A DNA stretch of 64,000 nt from Myxococcales bacterium (GTDB lineage Bacteria; Myxococcota_A; Polyangia; Polyangiales; Ga0077539). Location: positions 1 through 64,000 of the forward strand of contig JAEUKI010000030.1 in the NCBI GenBank assembly GCA_016793325.1, given 5' to 3'. The notes beneath the pieces are model-generated. The model saw only the letters and a list, made by a program, of their open reading frames with translations. It was not told where the DNA came from and ran no database searches. How positions within the stretch are numbered: the stretch's first letter is position 1; each line of letters begins with the position of its first letter. Below are positions 7,798-17,754 of the stretch, in pieces. A program made the translations under genes and the position numbers.

Positions 7798-9687
7798 ATG
7801 ACCAACGTGAGAACGACGAAGACTCGAGTGCTGGGGTTTGCTCTCGCCAGCGTGCTGAGTTGCCGACCAACGGCACCGGCGAGCAACAACGCCCAGACTC
7901 GGGATGCGCGGACAGCGACGGTGACGGTGCCGAGCGCGACCGACGCTGCGCAGAGCGAGACGGACCCGTGCTCGAGACTGCGGCCGAGGGACAACGGTGG
8001 AGACCTCCTCGATCTCGCCGCAGAGTCCGGTGTGCTCGACACAGAGCGAGCGCAGCGCTGTCTCGCGACAGTACCGAGCGACGAGCCGACCGCGCGACGG
8101 AGGGCGCGGATGTTTGCCCTCGCGCGGCGACTGCCATCGGTGAACCTCGCGGCGTTCTGGGACATCGTTCGTCCCGACGAGCGAACGCTCGTGGCGCGCG
8201 CGCTCGCGGCGCGGAAGCTCTCGGATGCCACGGCGCTCCCGACAGCGTGGAACCTCGATCCACAGAGGGATCTCGACGCGGCGACGCTCGTGGCCCGGTT
8301 TCAACAACGGCAGACCGAGCGCGAAGACGACGGAGCGCGCGCGAGCGCAGGACTCGGGCGAGCTGAGTTGGATGGACAGCTCGCGACGGCCAAGTGGCTT
8401 CGGATGGTGCGCTGGGCCCCCACGGCGGATGAGCTCGCGGCGACGAGCGCGTGGGTGGTTCCGGCGCTCGTGCGCAGCCTCGGAGAAGGGCCCTCGGCGG
8501 CGAGCGTTCCGTGGGGAGAGTGGCTGCGGGTGATGGCGACGCGTGCGAGGTTGGCTCCGAGGATCTGGGGCAACGCGTGGCGCGCGGTGCGCGACGGAGT
8601 TCCGAGAGCTCAGTGGACAGCGAACGCAGCGACGTGGGTGACGGCGCTCGACGCATTGCCGAGAGTGCGAGGACTCGAGGGCGAGACGCGAACTTGGTTC
8701 GAGTGCGAAGACGCAGCCGCGATCGATCGATGGACCGGGCATGTCGAACGAACCCCGCGGTGCGCGACCGGAGCCGAGCGTTGGATCGCGCTCACGCTCG
8801 AAGCGCAGCTGCTCGCCAAGCTCGAAGGCGCCGACGCCGAACGCGCGCGGGCGCTCAGCAACATCCGGCGCGACGCGCAGAACCGCGCCCAAGTGTTGAT
8901 CGAAGTCGCCAACACCGCGTGCTCGCTCCCGAGAGCGCACGCGATGCCCCTCGTCCGTGCGCTCGCGCGCGAGCGTGACCCCGGAGTGCTCGCGACGCTG
9001 TTGGACGGTCTCGTCTCGCACCCCGAGCTCGCGCGAGCGCTCGAGGCACCCGTGCGCGATGCGCTCATTCGAGCGCCGTTCGAAGCGCCCGAGGGACCGA
9101 CGCTCGAAGCGCGGGTTCCCGCGATCGCGATCGCGAAGATGTTCGGTCGAGAAGAGCTCGTGCGCCCCGCGGCAGAGTCCCGAGTGCGCGCAGTACAGCG
9201 AGCGCTCGCACCCGACGGCGGACTCTTGCCGACTCCAGAGCCCAATGCCGAAGTGCGCGCCGAGCGGACGACGGTGCGCTTCGTCACGGACGCTGGGACG
9301 TTCGAGATCGCGCTCGCGCCGGACACCGCGCCGCGTGCGGTCGAGAGCATGCGCGCGCTCGTTCGACAGCGTCGATACGACGGGCTGCGGTTCCATCGAA
9401 TCGTTCCGGGGTTCGTCGCGCAAGGAGGAGACCCTCGCGGGGACGGGTACGGCGGAACCGAAGTTCCGACGGTGACGGAGCTCTCGCTCGCGCCCTTCGA
9501 TCGCGGCGCTGTCGGCATCGCGCTCGCAGGGCTCGACACGGGGGGCATGCAGTTCTTCGTCGTCACCGCCGACGCGCGCGGGCTCGACGCCAGCTACCCC
9601 CACATCGGCCGCGTCGTGCGCGGCATCGAAGTCGTCGACGGAATTCTCCCGAGAGATCGAATCATCAGCGCTGAGGTGCTGCCTTGA
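7798..9687 (+). CDS. Cyclophilin-type peptidyl-prolyl isomerase lipoprotein
   Basis: This 629-residue envelope protein begins with a signal peptide and lipobox (LGFALASVLSC, Cys at about residue 21), chosen as start because the ATG directly precedes it. The middle (about 80-460) is helical, Arg/Ala/Leu-rich and HEAT-like. The last 165 residues form a cyclophilin domain: FVTDAGTFEIAL, the active-site FHRIVPGFVAQGGDP, then GAVGIALAGLDTGGMQFFV and HIGRVVRGIEVVD. The QGGD and QFF motifs are intact, so prolyl isomerase activity is expected, probably in folding of exported proteins. It is divergent from bioF, with a parS-like site between them. Confidence 0.82.
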   Translation: MTNVRTTKTRVLGFALASVLSCRPTAPASNNAQTRDARTATVTVPSATDAAQSETDPCSRLRPRDNGGDLLDLAAESGVLDTERAQRCLATVPSDEPTARRRARMFALARRLPSVNLAAFWDIVRPDERTLVARALAARKLSDATALPTAWNLDPQRDLDAATLVARFQQRQTEREDDGARASAGLGRAELDGQLATAKWLRMVRWAPTADELAATSAWVVPALVRSLGEGPSAASVPWGEWLRVMATRARLAPRIWGNAWRAVRDGVPRAQWTANAATWVTALDALPRVRGLEGETRTWFECEDAAAIDRWTGHVERTPRCATGAERWIALTLEAQLLAKLEGADAERARALSNIRRDAQNRAQVLIEVANTACSLPRAHAMPLVRALARERDPGVLATLLDGLVSHPELARALEAPVRDALIRAPFEAPEGPTLEARVPAIAIAKMFGREELVRPAAESRVRAVQRALAPDGGLLPTPEPNAEVRAERTTVRFVTDAGTFEIALAPDTAPRAVESMRALVRQRRYDGLRFHRIVPGFVAQGGDPRGDGYGGTEVPTVTELSLAPFDRGAVGIALAGLDTGGMQFFVVTADARGLDASYPHIGRVVRGIEVVDGILPRDRIISAEVLP

Positions 9688-9700
9688 GGAGTTCGTCGTT

Positions 9701-9722
9701 TTGCCTGTGAATTTACAGGCAA
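9701..9722. terminator. Hairpin between converging genes
   Basis: TTGCCTGT and ACAGGCAA form a perfect 8-bp stem around GAATTT in the gap between the cyclophilin-lipoprotein gene and the DnaJ-like gene, both of which end here. Its place downstream of two converging genes favours termination. A similar arrangement (CCTG...AATTT...) recurs near 728 and 53684. Confidence 0.5.
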
Positions 9723-9769
9723 GTACGAGCAATATTCAGGGCTGAGTTTCTTCGGACTTCGATCGAAGT

Positions 9770-10735
9770 CTACAAGACAACGCCGCTTCGGACGTCGCCC
9801 TTGTAGCCCTTTTCGATGACTTCGATCGCGGCGTCGACCTCGGCGTTTTCGCTCTCGGGCAGCACGAGCTCGAGGTGCACGATGAGGTCCGTCGCTGCGC
9901 GGCTCTTTCCTGCAGGGACGCCTTTTCCGCGGACGCGGAGGCGCGCGCCGGCCTTGGTCCTCGCGGGCACGGTCACCATCACGTCGCCCTCGGCCGTCGG
10001 GACGCGGACCTTCGCGCCCTTGTACGCCTCGCCGAGCGTGATCGGAACTCTCACGTGGAGCTCTCCGGACTCTTCGAGCCAGAAGCGCTCGTGCGGCTTC
10101 ACTCGAAGGTTGAGCAGCAAGTCGCCAGGCACGCCGTTGCCCGAGCTCGGCGGCAGCCCCTTGGCCGGAACGCGAATTCGCGCTCCGTCCCGCGCGCCCG
10201 GCGGGATGCGCACCGTCATCTCGCTGCCGTTCACGTTGATCGGGACCTCTGCTCCGCGGATCGCCTGCGCAAACTCGATCGCGAGCTCGCCCTCGAGGTC
10301 GCGACCGCGCATCGGCACGCCGCCGCGCACACCGGAGAACGGCCCTGCAGACCCGCCCATCCCCGAGAAAAACCGGTCGAAGATCGATCCGAAATCAATT
10401 GGCTGGTTCGGATCACCGCCGCCGAACAGGTCCTCGAGGCTCGGGCCGCCGCCGTTTCCGCCCTGCCAGCGCATGTACTGCCGCGCTCGCTCGGGGTCGA
10501 ACCCATCGCGCAGCGCGAGCTCGCCGAACTCGTCGTAGAGCGCGCGCTTCTTGGGGTCGCTGAGCACTTCGTACGCGCGGTTGACGCGCTTGAACTTGTC
10601 CTCGGCGGCCTTGTTGTCCGGGTTGCGATCCGGGTGAAACTTCATCGCGAGCGCGCGATACGCCTTCTTGATCTCGTCAGCGTTCGCGCCGCGCGCGACG
10701 CCAAGCTCTGCGTAGAAGTCTGATGACGCAACCAT
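9770..10735 (-). CDS. DnaJ/CbpA-type co-chaperone without zinc finger
   Basis: This 321-residue Hsp40 protein has a J domain at residues 5-70 with the HPD motif at 34-36, which stimulates DnaK ATPase. A Gly/Phe/Met-rich linker follows (about 88-140: GGNGGGPSLEDLFGGGDP). Two C-terminal beta-sandwich substrate-binding domains come next (about 148-300: GRDLEGELAIEFAQAIRGAEVPI, then LHVRVPITLGEAYKGAKVRVPT). The four CxxCxGxG repeats of true DnaJ are absent, so it is a type II (CbpA-like) member. It is transcribed divergently from uppS. The position gives no hint of a specific client. Confidence 0.9.
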   Translation of the reverse strand: MVASSDFYAELGVARGANADEIKKAYRALAMKFHPDRNPDNKAAEDKFKRVNRAYEVLSDPKKRALYDEFGELALRDGFDPERARQYMRWQGGNGGGPSLEDLFGGGDPNQPIDFGSIFDRFFSGMGGSAGPFSGVRGGVPMRGRDLEGELAIEFAQAIRGAEVPINVNGSEMTVRIPPGARDGARIRVPAKGLPPSSGNGVPGDLLLNLRVKPHERFWLEESGELHVRVPITLGEAYKGAKVRVPTAEGDVMVTVPARTKAGARLRVRGKGVPAGKSRAATDLIVHLELVLPESENAEVDAAIEVIEKGYKGDVRSGVVL

Positions 10736-10898
10736 GTCTCGCGTAAACTAAGCGCGTGCGACGACGGCGTCGATGGGTTCGTTGCCGCCGTGGCGCGCGG
10801 TTGGTCACGGCGCGGCGACACCGTTCACCCCCGTCCTGCGACCGCTTGCCGCGAGGGGTGCTTGCGCCTGTCAGCGAGCGAGTGTACCGCCCAGCCTC

Positions 10899-11714
10899 GT
10901 GAGCGATACGGTCATCGAAGCGCGGAACCTCCCCCGCCACATTGCGATCATCATGGACGGCAACGGTCGCTGGGCAGAGCAGCGCGGATTGCCCCGTACC
11001 GAAGGCCACAGGCGCGGGAGCGACGCGGTTCGACGCGTGGTTCGCGCGGCGCGAAGGCTCGGGGTCGAGGCGCTCACGCTGTTCGCCTTCTCCGAGCAAA
11101 ACTGGGCGCGTCCTCGGCTCGAGGTGCAGCTCTTGATGAGCCTTCTGCGCGAGTTTCTCGTGAGCGAACGCGGCGAGATCTTGGACAACGGCATTCGACT
11201 CCGCGCCATCGGCGACCTCGCGAGGCTCCCTCCCGAAGTGCGCGGCGTGCTCGACCCGCTCGCCAACGACTCTGCGACGAACGGGGCCATGACGCTCACG
11301 CTCGCGCTCTCGTACGGCGGTCGCGAAGAGATCGCGGACGCGGCGAAGGACCTCGCGCGCGCCGTCGCCGCCGGGCAGCTCGACCCCGAGGCGATCACGC
11401 CCGAGCTACTTCAATCACGGATCGCGTCCGTGGCCGTCGGCGAGCCCGACCTGCTCGTGCGCACCGGCGGAGAGCTGCGCATCTCGAACTTCTTGCTCTG
11501 GGGCGCGGCGTACTCGGAGCTTCATTTTACCCCGAAATTGTGGCCGGATTTCGACGCGGACGACCTGTACCGCGCCGTCGCTGCGTACCAGTCTCGCGAG
11601 CGACGCTTCGGGCTCACGGGCGCGCAAGTGAAGGTCCTTCGCGCGGGCCGTGCGGACAACGAGTCGACGATCGCGCCTCGCGCGGTGCAAGGGTTGGCGC
11701 AGGGCGCTCGATGA
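10899..11714 (+). CDS. uppS: Undecaprenyl diphosphate synthase
   Basis: This cis-prenyltransferase (271 residues from GTG 10899) makes the C55 lipid carrier for peptidoglycan and O-antigen. The signature HIAIIMDGNGRWAEQRGL is near the N-terminus, with catalytic Asp20. LTLFAFSEQNWARP and the C-terminal LVRTGGELRISNFLLWGAAYSELHF strip carry the usual substrate-binding Arg and Glu. Upstream in-frame ATGs add about 40 low-conservation residues, so the GTG is preferred. The stop overlaps the cdsA start (ATGA), giving the classic uppS-cdsA lipid operon. The dxr/rseP genes that often follow are not here. Confidence 0.92.
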   Translation: MSDTVIEARNLPRHIAIIMDGNGRWAEQRGLPRTEGHRRGSDAVRRVVRAARRLGVEALTLFAFSEQNWARPRLEVQLLMSLLREFLVSERGEILDNGIRLRAIGDLARLPPEVRGVLDPLANDSATNGAMTLTLALSYGGREEIADAAKDLARAVAAGQLDPEAITPELLQSRIASVAVGEPDLLVRTGGELRISNFLLWGAAYSELHFTPKLWPDFDADDLYRAVAAYQSRERRFGLTGAQVKVLRAGRADNESTIAPRAVQGLAQGAR

Positions 11715-12559
11715 GCAACCTCGGCTCGCGGCTCTTGACCGCGGTGGTGGCGGCGCCGCTGCTGCTGGGGCTCCTGTATTTTCTCCCGTGGTTCGCGTGG
11801 GGTGCGTTCGTCGCGCTGGCGCTCACGGTCGCGTGCCTCGAGTTCTTCGCGATGACTCACCCCGACGATCGGCTCGCGCGGTGGGTGGGGACGGGCTTCA
11901 CGCTCGGGCTCTACGCGCTGCTCACGACGTCGGACTTCGGAGCGCGCGGGGCGATGGGCTGGGTGCTCTTGGCGCTGTGCGCGGGCGTTCCGTTGGCGCT
12001 GTTGTACACGCTGTTTCGTCCGCTCGATCAGAAGAGCGCGATGTTGCGCATGGCGTCGCTCGCGCTCGCGCCGATGTACTTGGGCGTCGGGTTCGCGACC
12101 AACACGTTGCTCGCGCGCGTGCACGACGAGATGAGCACGCGTCGCATCGGCGCGGGCTTCGTCGTGTTCTCGCTCATGGTCGCGTGGCTGAGCGACACGG
12201 GCGGATACTTCGCGGGCAAGGGGATCGGCGGCCCCAAGCTCTACCCTTCGATCTCTCCGAACAAGACCTGGGCGGGCGCGATCGGCGGCCTCGGCGGGAG
12301 CGTCGGCGGCGCGCTGCTCGCGCACTTCTGGTATCTGCCCGAGCTCCCGTTGGGCAAGGGCATCGCCGCGGCGCTCATCGCGGGCGCGCTCGGACAGCTC
12401 GGCGATCTGTGCGAGTCGTTGATGAAGCGCTCGGTCGGCGTGAAGGACTCGGGGGGAATCCTCCCGGGCCACGGCGGAATGCTCGACCGCGTCGACGCGC
12501 TGCTCTTTGTGTCCGCTGTGCTCTACGCGATGCAGCGGGCCGGGTGGTTGATTCCGTAA
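11711..12559 (+). CDS. cdsA: Phosphatidate cytidylyltransferase
   Basis: This inner-membrane enzyme makes CDP-diacylglycerol from phosphatidate and CTP, the branch point of phospholipid synthesis. The 282-residue protein has about seven or eight hydrophobic segments. The CdsA signature is complete near the C-terminus: SLMKRSVGVKDSGG followed by ILPGHGGMLDRVD, which supplies metal-binding Asp residues. VAWLSDTGGYFAGKGIG and SPNKTWAG are also typical. Translation is coupled to uppS through a 4-base overlap. Confidence 0.94.
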   Translation: MSNLGSRLLTAVVAAPLLLGLLYFLPWFAWGAFVALALTVACLEFFAMTHPDDRLARWVGTGFTLGLYALLTTSDFGARGAMGWVLLALCAGVPLALLYTLFRPLDQKSAMLRMASLALAPMYLGVGFATNTLLARVHDEMSTRRIGAGFVVFSLMVAWLSDTGGYFAGKGIGGPKLYPSISPNKTWAGAIGGLGGSVGGALLAHFWYLPELPLGKGIAAALIAGALGQLGDLCESLMKRSVGVKDSGGILPGHGGMLDRVDALLFVSAVLYAMQRAGWLIP

Positions 12560-12818
12560 TCGCGAGCGTGGGCCGAACAGTCTTCGGTCCCGCGCGCGAT
12601 CGAGCGAACGATCACGCGCACAGCCGCAGATTTTTACGCGGTGTGTCGCGAATCGCTGCGCGCAAATAGATGCGAATTGACGCACCAACGTGCTTGAAAG
12701 CGCGCGCGTGCTGGGGATAGATCGCGCGCGGACTCAGCGAATGGCGAAGCGAACCACAGGGGCGAGCAAGTCCCGCGCGAGCCACCGCCTCGAGCCCCGA
12801 AAGGGCAACGCGGAGAGC

Positions 12819-14081
12819 ATGTCGAACAAGTACGAGTTCTTTCAGGTCATCCAGGGTTACCTGAAGGGTGCAGCGAAGGCGATCGGGCTCGATCCGACGG
12901 TCGAGCACCTTTTGTCGCAGCCGAAGAACGAGCTGATCGTGAACTTCCCCGTTCGCATGGACAGCGGCGAGGTTCGGCTCTTCAAGGGCTACCGAATTCA
13001 GCACAACAACATCCTCGGCGCGTACAAGGGCGGCATCCGCTATCACGAGTCGGTCACGCTCGATGACGTCAAGGCGCTCGCGGCCATGATGACGTGGAAG
13101 TGCTCGCTCATGAAGCTGCCGTTCGGCGGCGGAAAGGGCGGGATCAAGGTCAACCCGCGCGAGCACTCCTTGGCGGAGCTGCAGCGCATCACGCGCCGCT
13201 TCACGCACGCGCTCGGCGGAAACATCGGCCCCGAGTACGACATTCCCGCGCCGGACGTGGGGACCAACAGCCAGACGATGTCCTGGATGATGGACACGTA
13301 CATGAACACCGTCGGCCACGTGAACAAGCAGGCCTCGCGCGGTGTTGTCACTGGCAAGCCCGTCGCTTCGGGTGGGACGCTCGGCCGCGAGAAGGCCACG
13401 GGCCAAGGCGTTGTTCACTGCATCACCGAGTGGGCGAAGGACAACCGCTTCAACCTCGAGGGCTGCACGTACACGGTTCAGGGCTTCGGCAACGTCGGCT
13501 CGAACGCCGCGATGATCCTCTCGAAGTTCGGCGCGAGCTTGATCGCCGTGGGCGATCACACGGGCTACCTCTACAACCCCGAGGGCTTCAACGAGCACAA
13601 GCTCACCGAGTGGGTCCGCGAGCACAAGGGCGTCGCGGGCTACCCCTCGGGCAAGGCGATCTCGCGCGAAGAGTTCTTCGCGGTGAAGAACGACATCTTC
13701 ATCCCCGCGGCGCTCGAGGCGCAGGTCGGCGAGGCCGAAGCGAAGTCGATGCAGACGCGCTGCGTGGTCGAAGGCGCCAACGGTCCGTGCACGCCCGAGG
13801 GCGAGAAGATCCTGCTCGACAAGGGCGTGGTGATCATCCCGGACATCCTCGCGAACGCCGGCGGCGTGACCGTCTCGTACTACGAGTGGGTGCAGAACAA
13901 GCGCTCGGAGAGCTGGGATCTCGACGAGGTCGACGCGCGCTTGGACAAGCAGATGAAGGCCGTCTACCAAGAGGTCCAGCACCTCGCGCGGCAGAAGGAC
14001 GTCGACATGCGCACGGCGGCGTACGCGCTGTCGCTCAAGCGCATCGAGACCGTCTACCACGAGCGCGACATCTTCCCGTAG
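12819..14081 (+). CDS. gdhA: Glutamate dehydrogenase family enzyme (Glu/Leu/Phe/Val dehydrogenase)
   Basis: This cytosolic NAD(P)-dependent amino-acid dehydrogenase converts glutamate to 2-oxoglutarate and ammonia. The start is taken at ATG 12819 (MSNKYEFF) with CGGAGAG just upstream. An in-frame start at 12690 would add 43 basic residues, and a weak promoter-like TTGAAA (12694) lies at that point. The 420-residue length fits hexameric enzymes. Visible motifs are KGGIRYH, catalytic Lys106 in LPFGGGKGGI, PAPDVGTNSQTM, the GFGNVGSNAA dinucleotide fold, and ILANAGGVTVSYYEW. Substrate choice between glutamate and other amino acids cannot be settled, but the overall pattern favours glutamate. Confidence 0.88.
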   Translation: MSNKYEFFQVIQGYLKGAAKAIGLDPTVEHLLSQPKNELIVNFPVRMDSGEVRLFKGYRIQHNNILGAYKGGIRYHESVTLDDVKALAAMMTWKCSLMKLPFGGGKGGIKVNPREHSLAELQRITRRFTHALGGNIGPEYDIPAPDVGTNSQTMSWMMDTYMNTVGHVNKQASRGVVTGKPVASGGTLGREKATGQGVVHCITEWAKDNRFNLEGCTYTVQGFGNVGSNAAMILSKFGASLIAVGDHTGYLYNPEGFNEHKLTEWVREHKGVAGYPSGKAISREEFFAVKNDIFIPAALEAQVGEAEAKSMQTRCVVEGANGPCTPEGEKILLDKGVVIIPDILANAGGVTVSYYEWVQNKRSESWDLDEVDARLDKQMKAVYQEVQHLARQKDVDMRTAAYALSLKRIETVYHERDIFP

Positions 14082-14112
14082 ACCGCCGAGGTCGCGGAGA
14101 ATGAACCGCGAT

Positions 14113-15243
14113 TCAGTCGTCGGGCCAGCGATGAACGAGCCGCCCGGCGACGCACACGCGCACGTTGCAGCGCACGACGGTGGACGCGGGGCGGATGCGA
14201 AGACGACGCGACGAGCGCGCGATGGGGGGCGTCGGCAGCGCGACGCTCGCGGGCGCGGGGTGGCCTGTTGGCGTGATCGGGCTCCACGACGCGCCGCCGT
14301 CGGTCGTGATCGAGAGCTCGTTTGCGTGCGCGCCGACCGCGAGCCCGTGGCGTGTGTCGGCGAAGGCGATGTCCATCGCGTGGATGTGCAGCGCGCGGGC
14401 GGTGCAGGGGCTTCCGAGGGACGCGACGCAGGCGAACGACTCGATCGCGCCGTCGCGGCCCGTGCGGTGCGAGAGCACGATGACGTCGCCGTTGGGGCCG
14501 AAGGTCGCCGCGTCGATGTCGAGCGTCGGGTCTGTGTGCTCGACCACGCGGCGGCGCGAGGTGTTGACGTCGAAGTGCGCGAGCGTCGCGCGAAGATCCC
14601 CGGCTTCGCTGAGCAGCGCGCTCTCGCCGCGCAAGGCGAGGAGCGTGGCGCGGTTCGGCGCGGACCACTCGCGCCACTGGAGCTGATCGCGACGGAGCCA
14701 ACAAAACGTGCTCCCGTCGTCGGGCTCGCTGGGATTGCAGCGACCGTCGAACGCGACGCCGTCGCCGGTGACGTCGGAGATCGCGCGCGACGAGACGGGC
14801 GCGGGGAGCGCGACGACTTGAGAGCGATCGATCCACCAGGCGTTTGCGTCGCCCTCGGTGGCCCCCGCGCACAAGCGCAACACGCCGTTGCCCGCAGGCG
14901 AGATCGCGCAACGCGGCGCGGGGACGGCGTGGGGCGTCTGCGAACGAAGGGTGTTTTCGCGGGTGAGCGCGGCGAACGCAGGGGAGCCGTCGGGGGCGAG
15001 CAGGACGAACGTTCCGTCTTCGAGGAGGGCGGCTGGGCTGCGCGTGAGGTCCGCGAGCGTGTCGGTCCCGCGGGGGTCGGACTCGGTCGGAGCGATCCAG
15101 GTGTCTTGTGACGAAATGGCACGCGGGCGCGTCGGCTGCGCGGGCGTGTGCTCGACCCGCGGTCGAACGCACCCCGAAGCGAGCAAAAAGACCGACAGCG
15201 TCGGCAACACGGACCGCGAGAAGAAAGCGCCGAGCGTACGCAC
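14113..15243 (-). CDS. Lipoprotein with BNR/Asp-box-like C-terminal part
   Basis: The start is placed at GTG 15243, giving 376 residues. It begins a clear export signal (VRTLGAFFSRSVLPTLSVFLLASGC) ending in a lipobox with Cys25; longer frames run into the divergent gene. The mature protein is beta-rich with scattered Cys pairs (PRCAISPAGNGVLRLCA, GRCNPSEPDDGSTFC, FACVASLGSPC). One Asp-box motif, TTDGGASW, lies near residue 310 as in sialidase/BNR propellers. A beta-propeller surface lipoprotein is a reasonable guess, but no enzyme residues are recognisable. It is convergent with the glutamate dehydrogenase gene and divergent from the next acyl-CoA dehydrogenase gene. Confidence 0.65.
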   Translation of the reverse strand: MRTLGAFFSRSVLPTLSVFLLASGCVRPRVEHTPAQPTRPRAISSQDTWIAPTESDPRGTDTLADLTRSPAALLEDGTFVLLAPDGSPAFAALTRENTLRSQTPHAVPAPRCAISPAGNGVLRLCAGATEGDANAWWIDRSQVVALPAPVSSRAISDVTGDGVAFDGRCNPSEPDDGSTFCWLRRDQLQWREWSAPNRATLLALRGESALLSEAGDLRATLAHFDVNTSRRRVVEHTDPTLDIDAATFGPNGDVIVLSHRTGRDGAIESFACVASLGSPCTARALHIHAMDIAFADTRHGLAVGAHANELSITTDGGASWSPITPTGHPAPASVALPTPPIARSSRRLRIRPASTVVRCNVRVCVAGRLVHRWPDD

Positions 15244-15379
15244 GGCGGGCAAACGAACGGGGGTGGGGGCGCTGTTCCGCCAGGGCGTCGAACGCGACGT
15301 CGCCGGTGATTCAGCAGGCGTTGAGGGGACCGTTGTAGGGGTCCAGCGAAGGGGCGCAGTGTGATATGGCGATCGGGCC

Positions 15380-16522
<1,143 letters not shown>

Positions 16523-16532
16523 AAACAATCCC

Positions 16533-17702
16533 ATGAATTCGAGACCGCCCTTCGTCCTCGGCGCGCTCCTCGCGAGCGCGGCATCGCTCGCGGCGCTCAC
16601 AGCGTTGGCAACGGGTCCCGACGCCGGCGCGCGCGCGCCGGGCGTGGACGCTGGCGTTCGCGCGTCGGGCGATGCGGGATCACGCGCGCCGGGTGCGACC
16701 GCGGACGGGGGGATCGCGGATTGCCCCGACGAGCTCGCGCCGATCGATCGAGGCGGGCACTGCTGCATCGCGGGCCAGCGATGGGTCGACGGACGTTGCG
16801 ACGGCGCGCCGACGGCGTGTCCTGCGGGCATGGTGGTCGGTCGCGGAGACGCGGGCGTGACGTGCACGCCGCGCGCGTGCGAAGCGCCGCTGCAACGCGC
16901 GGCGGACGGCGTGCATTGCTGCTACGCGGGGCAGACGTTCAACGCGCGCGAGCAGCGGTGCACGGGCGCGACGCAGTGCCCCGAGGGGACCGAGCGCGCG
17001 GGGCGCGGAGAGTGCGTTCCTGCGGTGGCGATCGGGACCGCGAGGCAGCCCGCGGCGCGAGCGGGAATGCAGTGGATCGCGGGAGGGACGTTCGAGATGG
17101 GCGCGCGCGGCGGCGGTCGCGTCGTGCGCCTGTCGCCCTATTGGATCGACCGGACCGAAGTGACCGCGAGCGAGTTCGATCGCTGCGTTCGCGCGGGCGT
17201 GTGCGAGGCGCTGAGCGACCCGTTCGCGGTGATGCGCGCGGCCGGGATGCCCGCAGTCAACGTCACGCACGCGCAAGCGAGGGCGTTTTGCGCGTGGCGC
17301 GGCGCGAGGCTCCCGACGGAGGCCGAGTGGGAGTTCGCGGCGCGAGGGACGGACGGACGACTGTATCCGTGGGGTGATCGCGCGCCCGACTGCCAGCGCG
17401 CGCGCGGCCAAGGCTGCGGCGCGGGCGCGTCTCGCGTGGGCGCGATCGCCGCGGGCGCATCGCCGTTTGGCGTGCTGGATCTCAGCGGAAACGTCGCCGA
17501 GTGGGTGATGGACCGCGCGGGCCCCTACGGCGGCCCGGGCTTCGAGCGCGATCCGCAGGGCGCGCGCCAGGGAGACTCGCGCGTGGTGCGAGGCGGGTCG
17601 TTCGTCGACAACGCGGCGGCGTTGCGCGCGATCGCGCGACGCGAATACGAGCCCACCGAAGCGCGCGGGGACCTGGGGTTTCGCTGCGCGCGCGGGGAGT
17701 GA
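16533..17702 (+). CDS. Exported FGE/sulfatase-modifying-factor-fold protein
   Basis: This 389-residue protein has an N-terminal hydrophobic signal (about 8-27), a 'DAGARAPGVDAGVR' linker and a Cys-rich segment at about 64-160 with repeated HCCIAGQ/HCCYAGQ units. The formylglycine-generating-enzyme fold follows (about 180-388): MQWIAGGTFEMGA, YWIDRTEVTASEFDRCV, PAVNVTHAQARAFCAWRGARLPTEAEWEFAARG, LDLSGNVAEWVMDRAG and RVVRGGSFVD...LGFRC. The copper-binding Cys pair of genuine FGE is not evident, so it is more likely one of the many myxobacterial FGE-fold binding proteins than a sulfatase activator. It begins 10 bases after the acyl-CoA dehydrogenase stop with no obvious ribosome site. Confidence 0.8.
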   Translation: MNSRPPFVLGALLASAASLAALTALATGPDAGARAPGVDAGVRASGDAGSRAPGATADGGIADCPDELAPIDRGGHCCIAGQRWVDGRCDGAPTACPAGMVVGRGDAGVTCTPRACEAPLQRAADGVHCCYAGQTFNAREQRCTGATQCPEGTERAGRGECVPAVAIGTARQPAARAGMQWIAGGTFEMGARGGGRVVRLSPYWIDRTEVTASEFDRCVRAGVCEALSDPFAVMRAAGMPAVNVTHAQARAFCAWRGARLPTEAEWEFAARGTDGRLYPWGDRAPDCQRARGQGCGAGASRVGAIAAGASPFGVLDLSGNVAEWVMDRAGPYGGPGFERDPQGARQGDSRVVRGGSFVDNAAALRAIARREYEPTEARGDLGFRCARGE

Positions 17703-17721
17703 CGGGGGCGGCGGCACGTGA

Positions 17722-17750
17722 AGAGCGCATGCAACGAGTGCATGCGCTCT
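17722..17750. terminator. Perfect 12-bp-stem hairpin between convergent genes
   Basis: AGAGCGCATGCA and TGCATGCGCTCT are exact complements around a 5-base loop, in the 52-base gap where the FGE-fold gene and the TPR gene converge. This is the strongest terminator-like stem in the window and can act in both directions. Confidence 0.65.
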
Positions 17751-17754
17751 CCGC

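Noticed and set aside
10773..10898. Upstream extension of UppS
   Set aside because: The family begins close to the HIAIIMDGNGRW motif; the GTG at 10899 gives normal length.
12690..12818. 43-codon N-terminal extension of glutamate dehydrogenase
   Set aside because: It overlaps a promoter-like TTGAAA, is basic and low in conservation, and ATG 12819 has a ribosome site and gives the usual family length.
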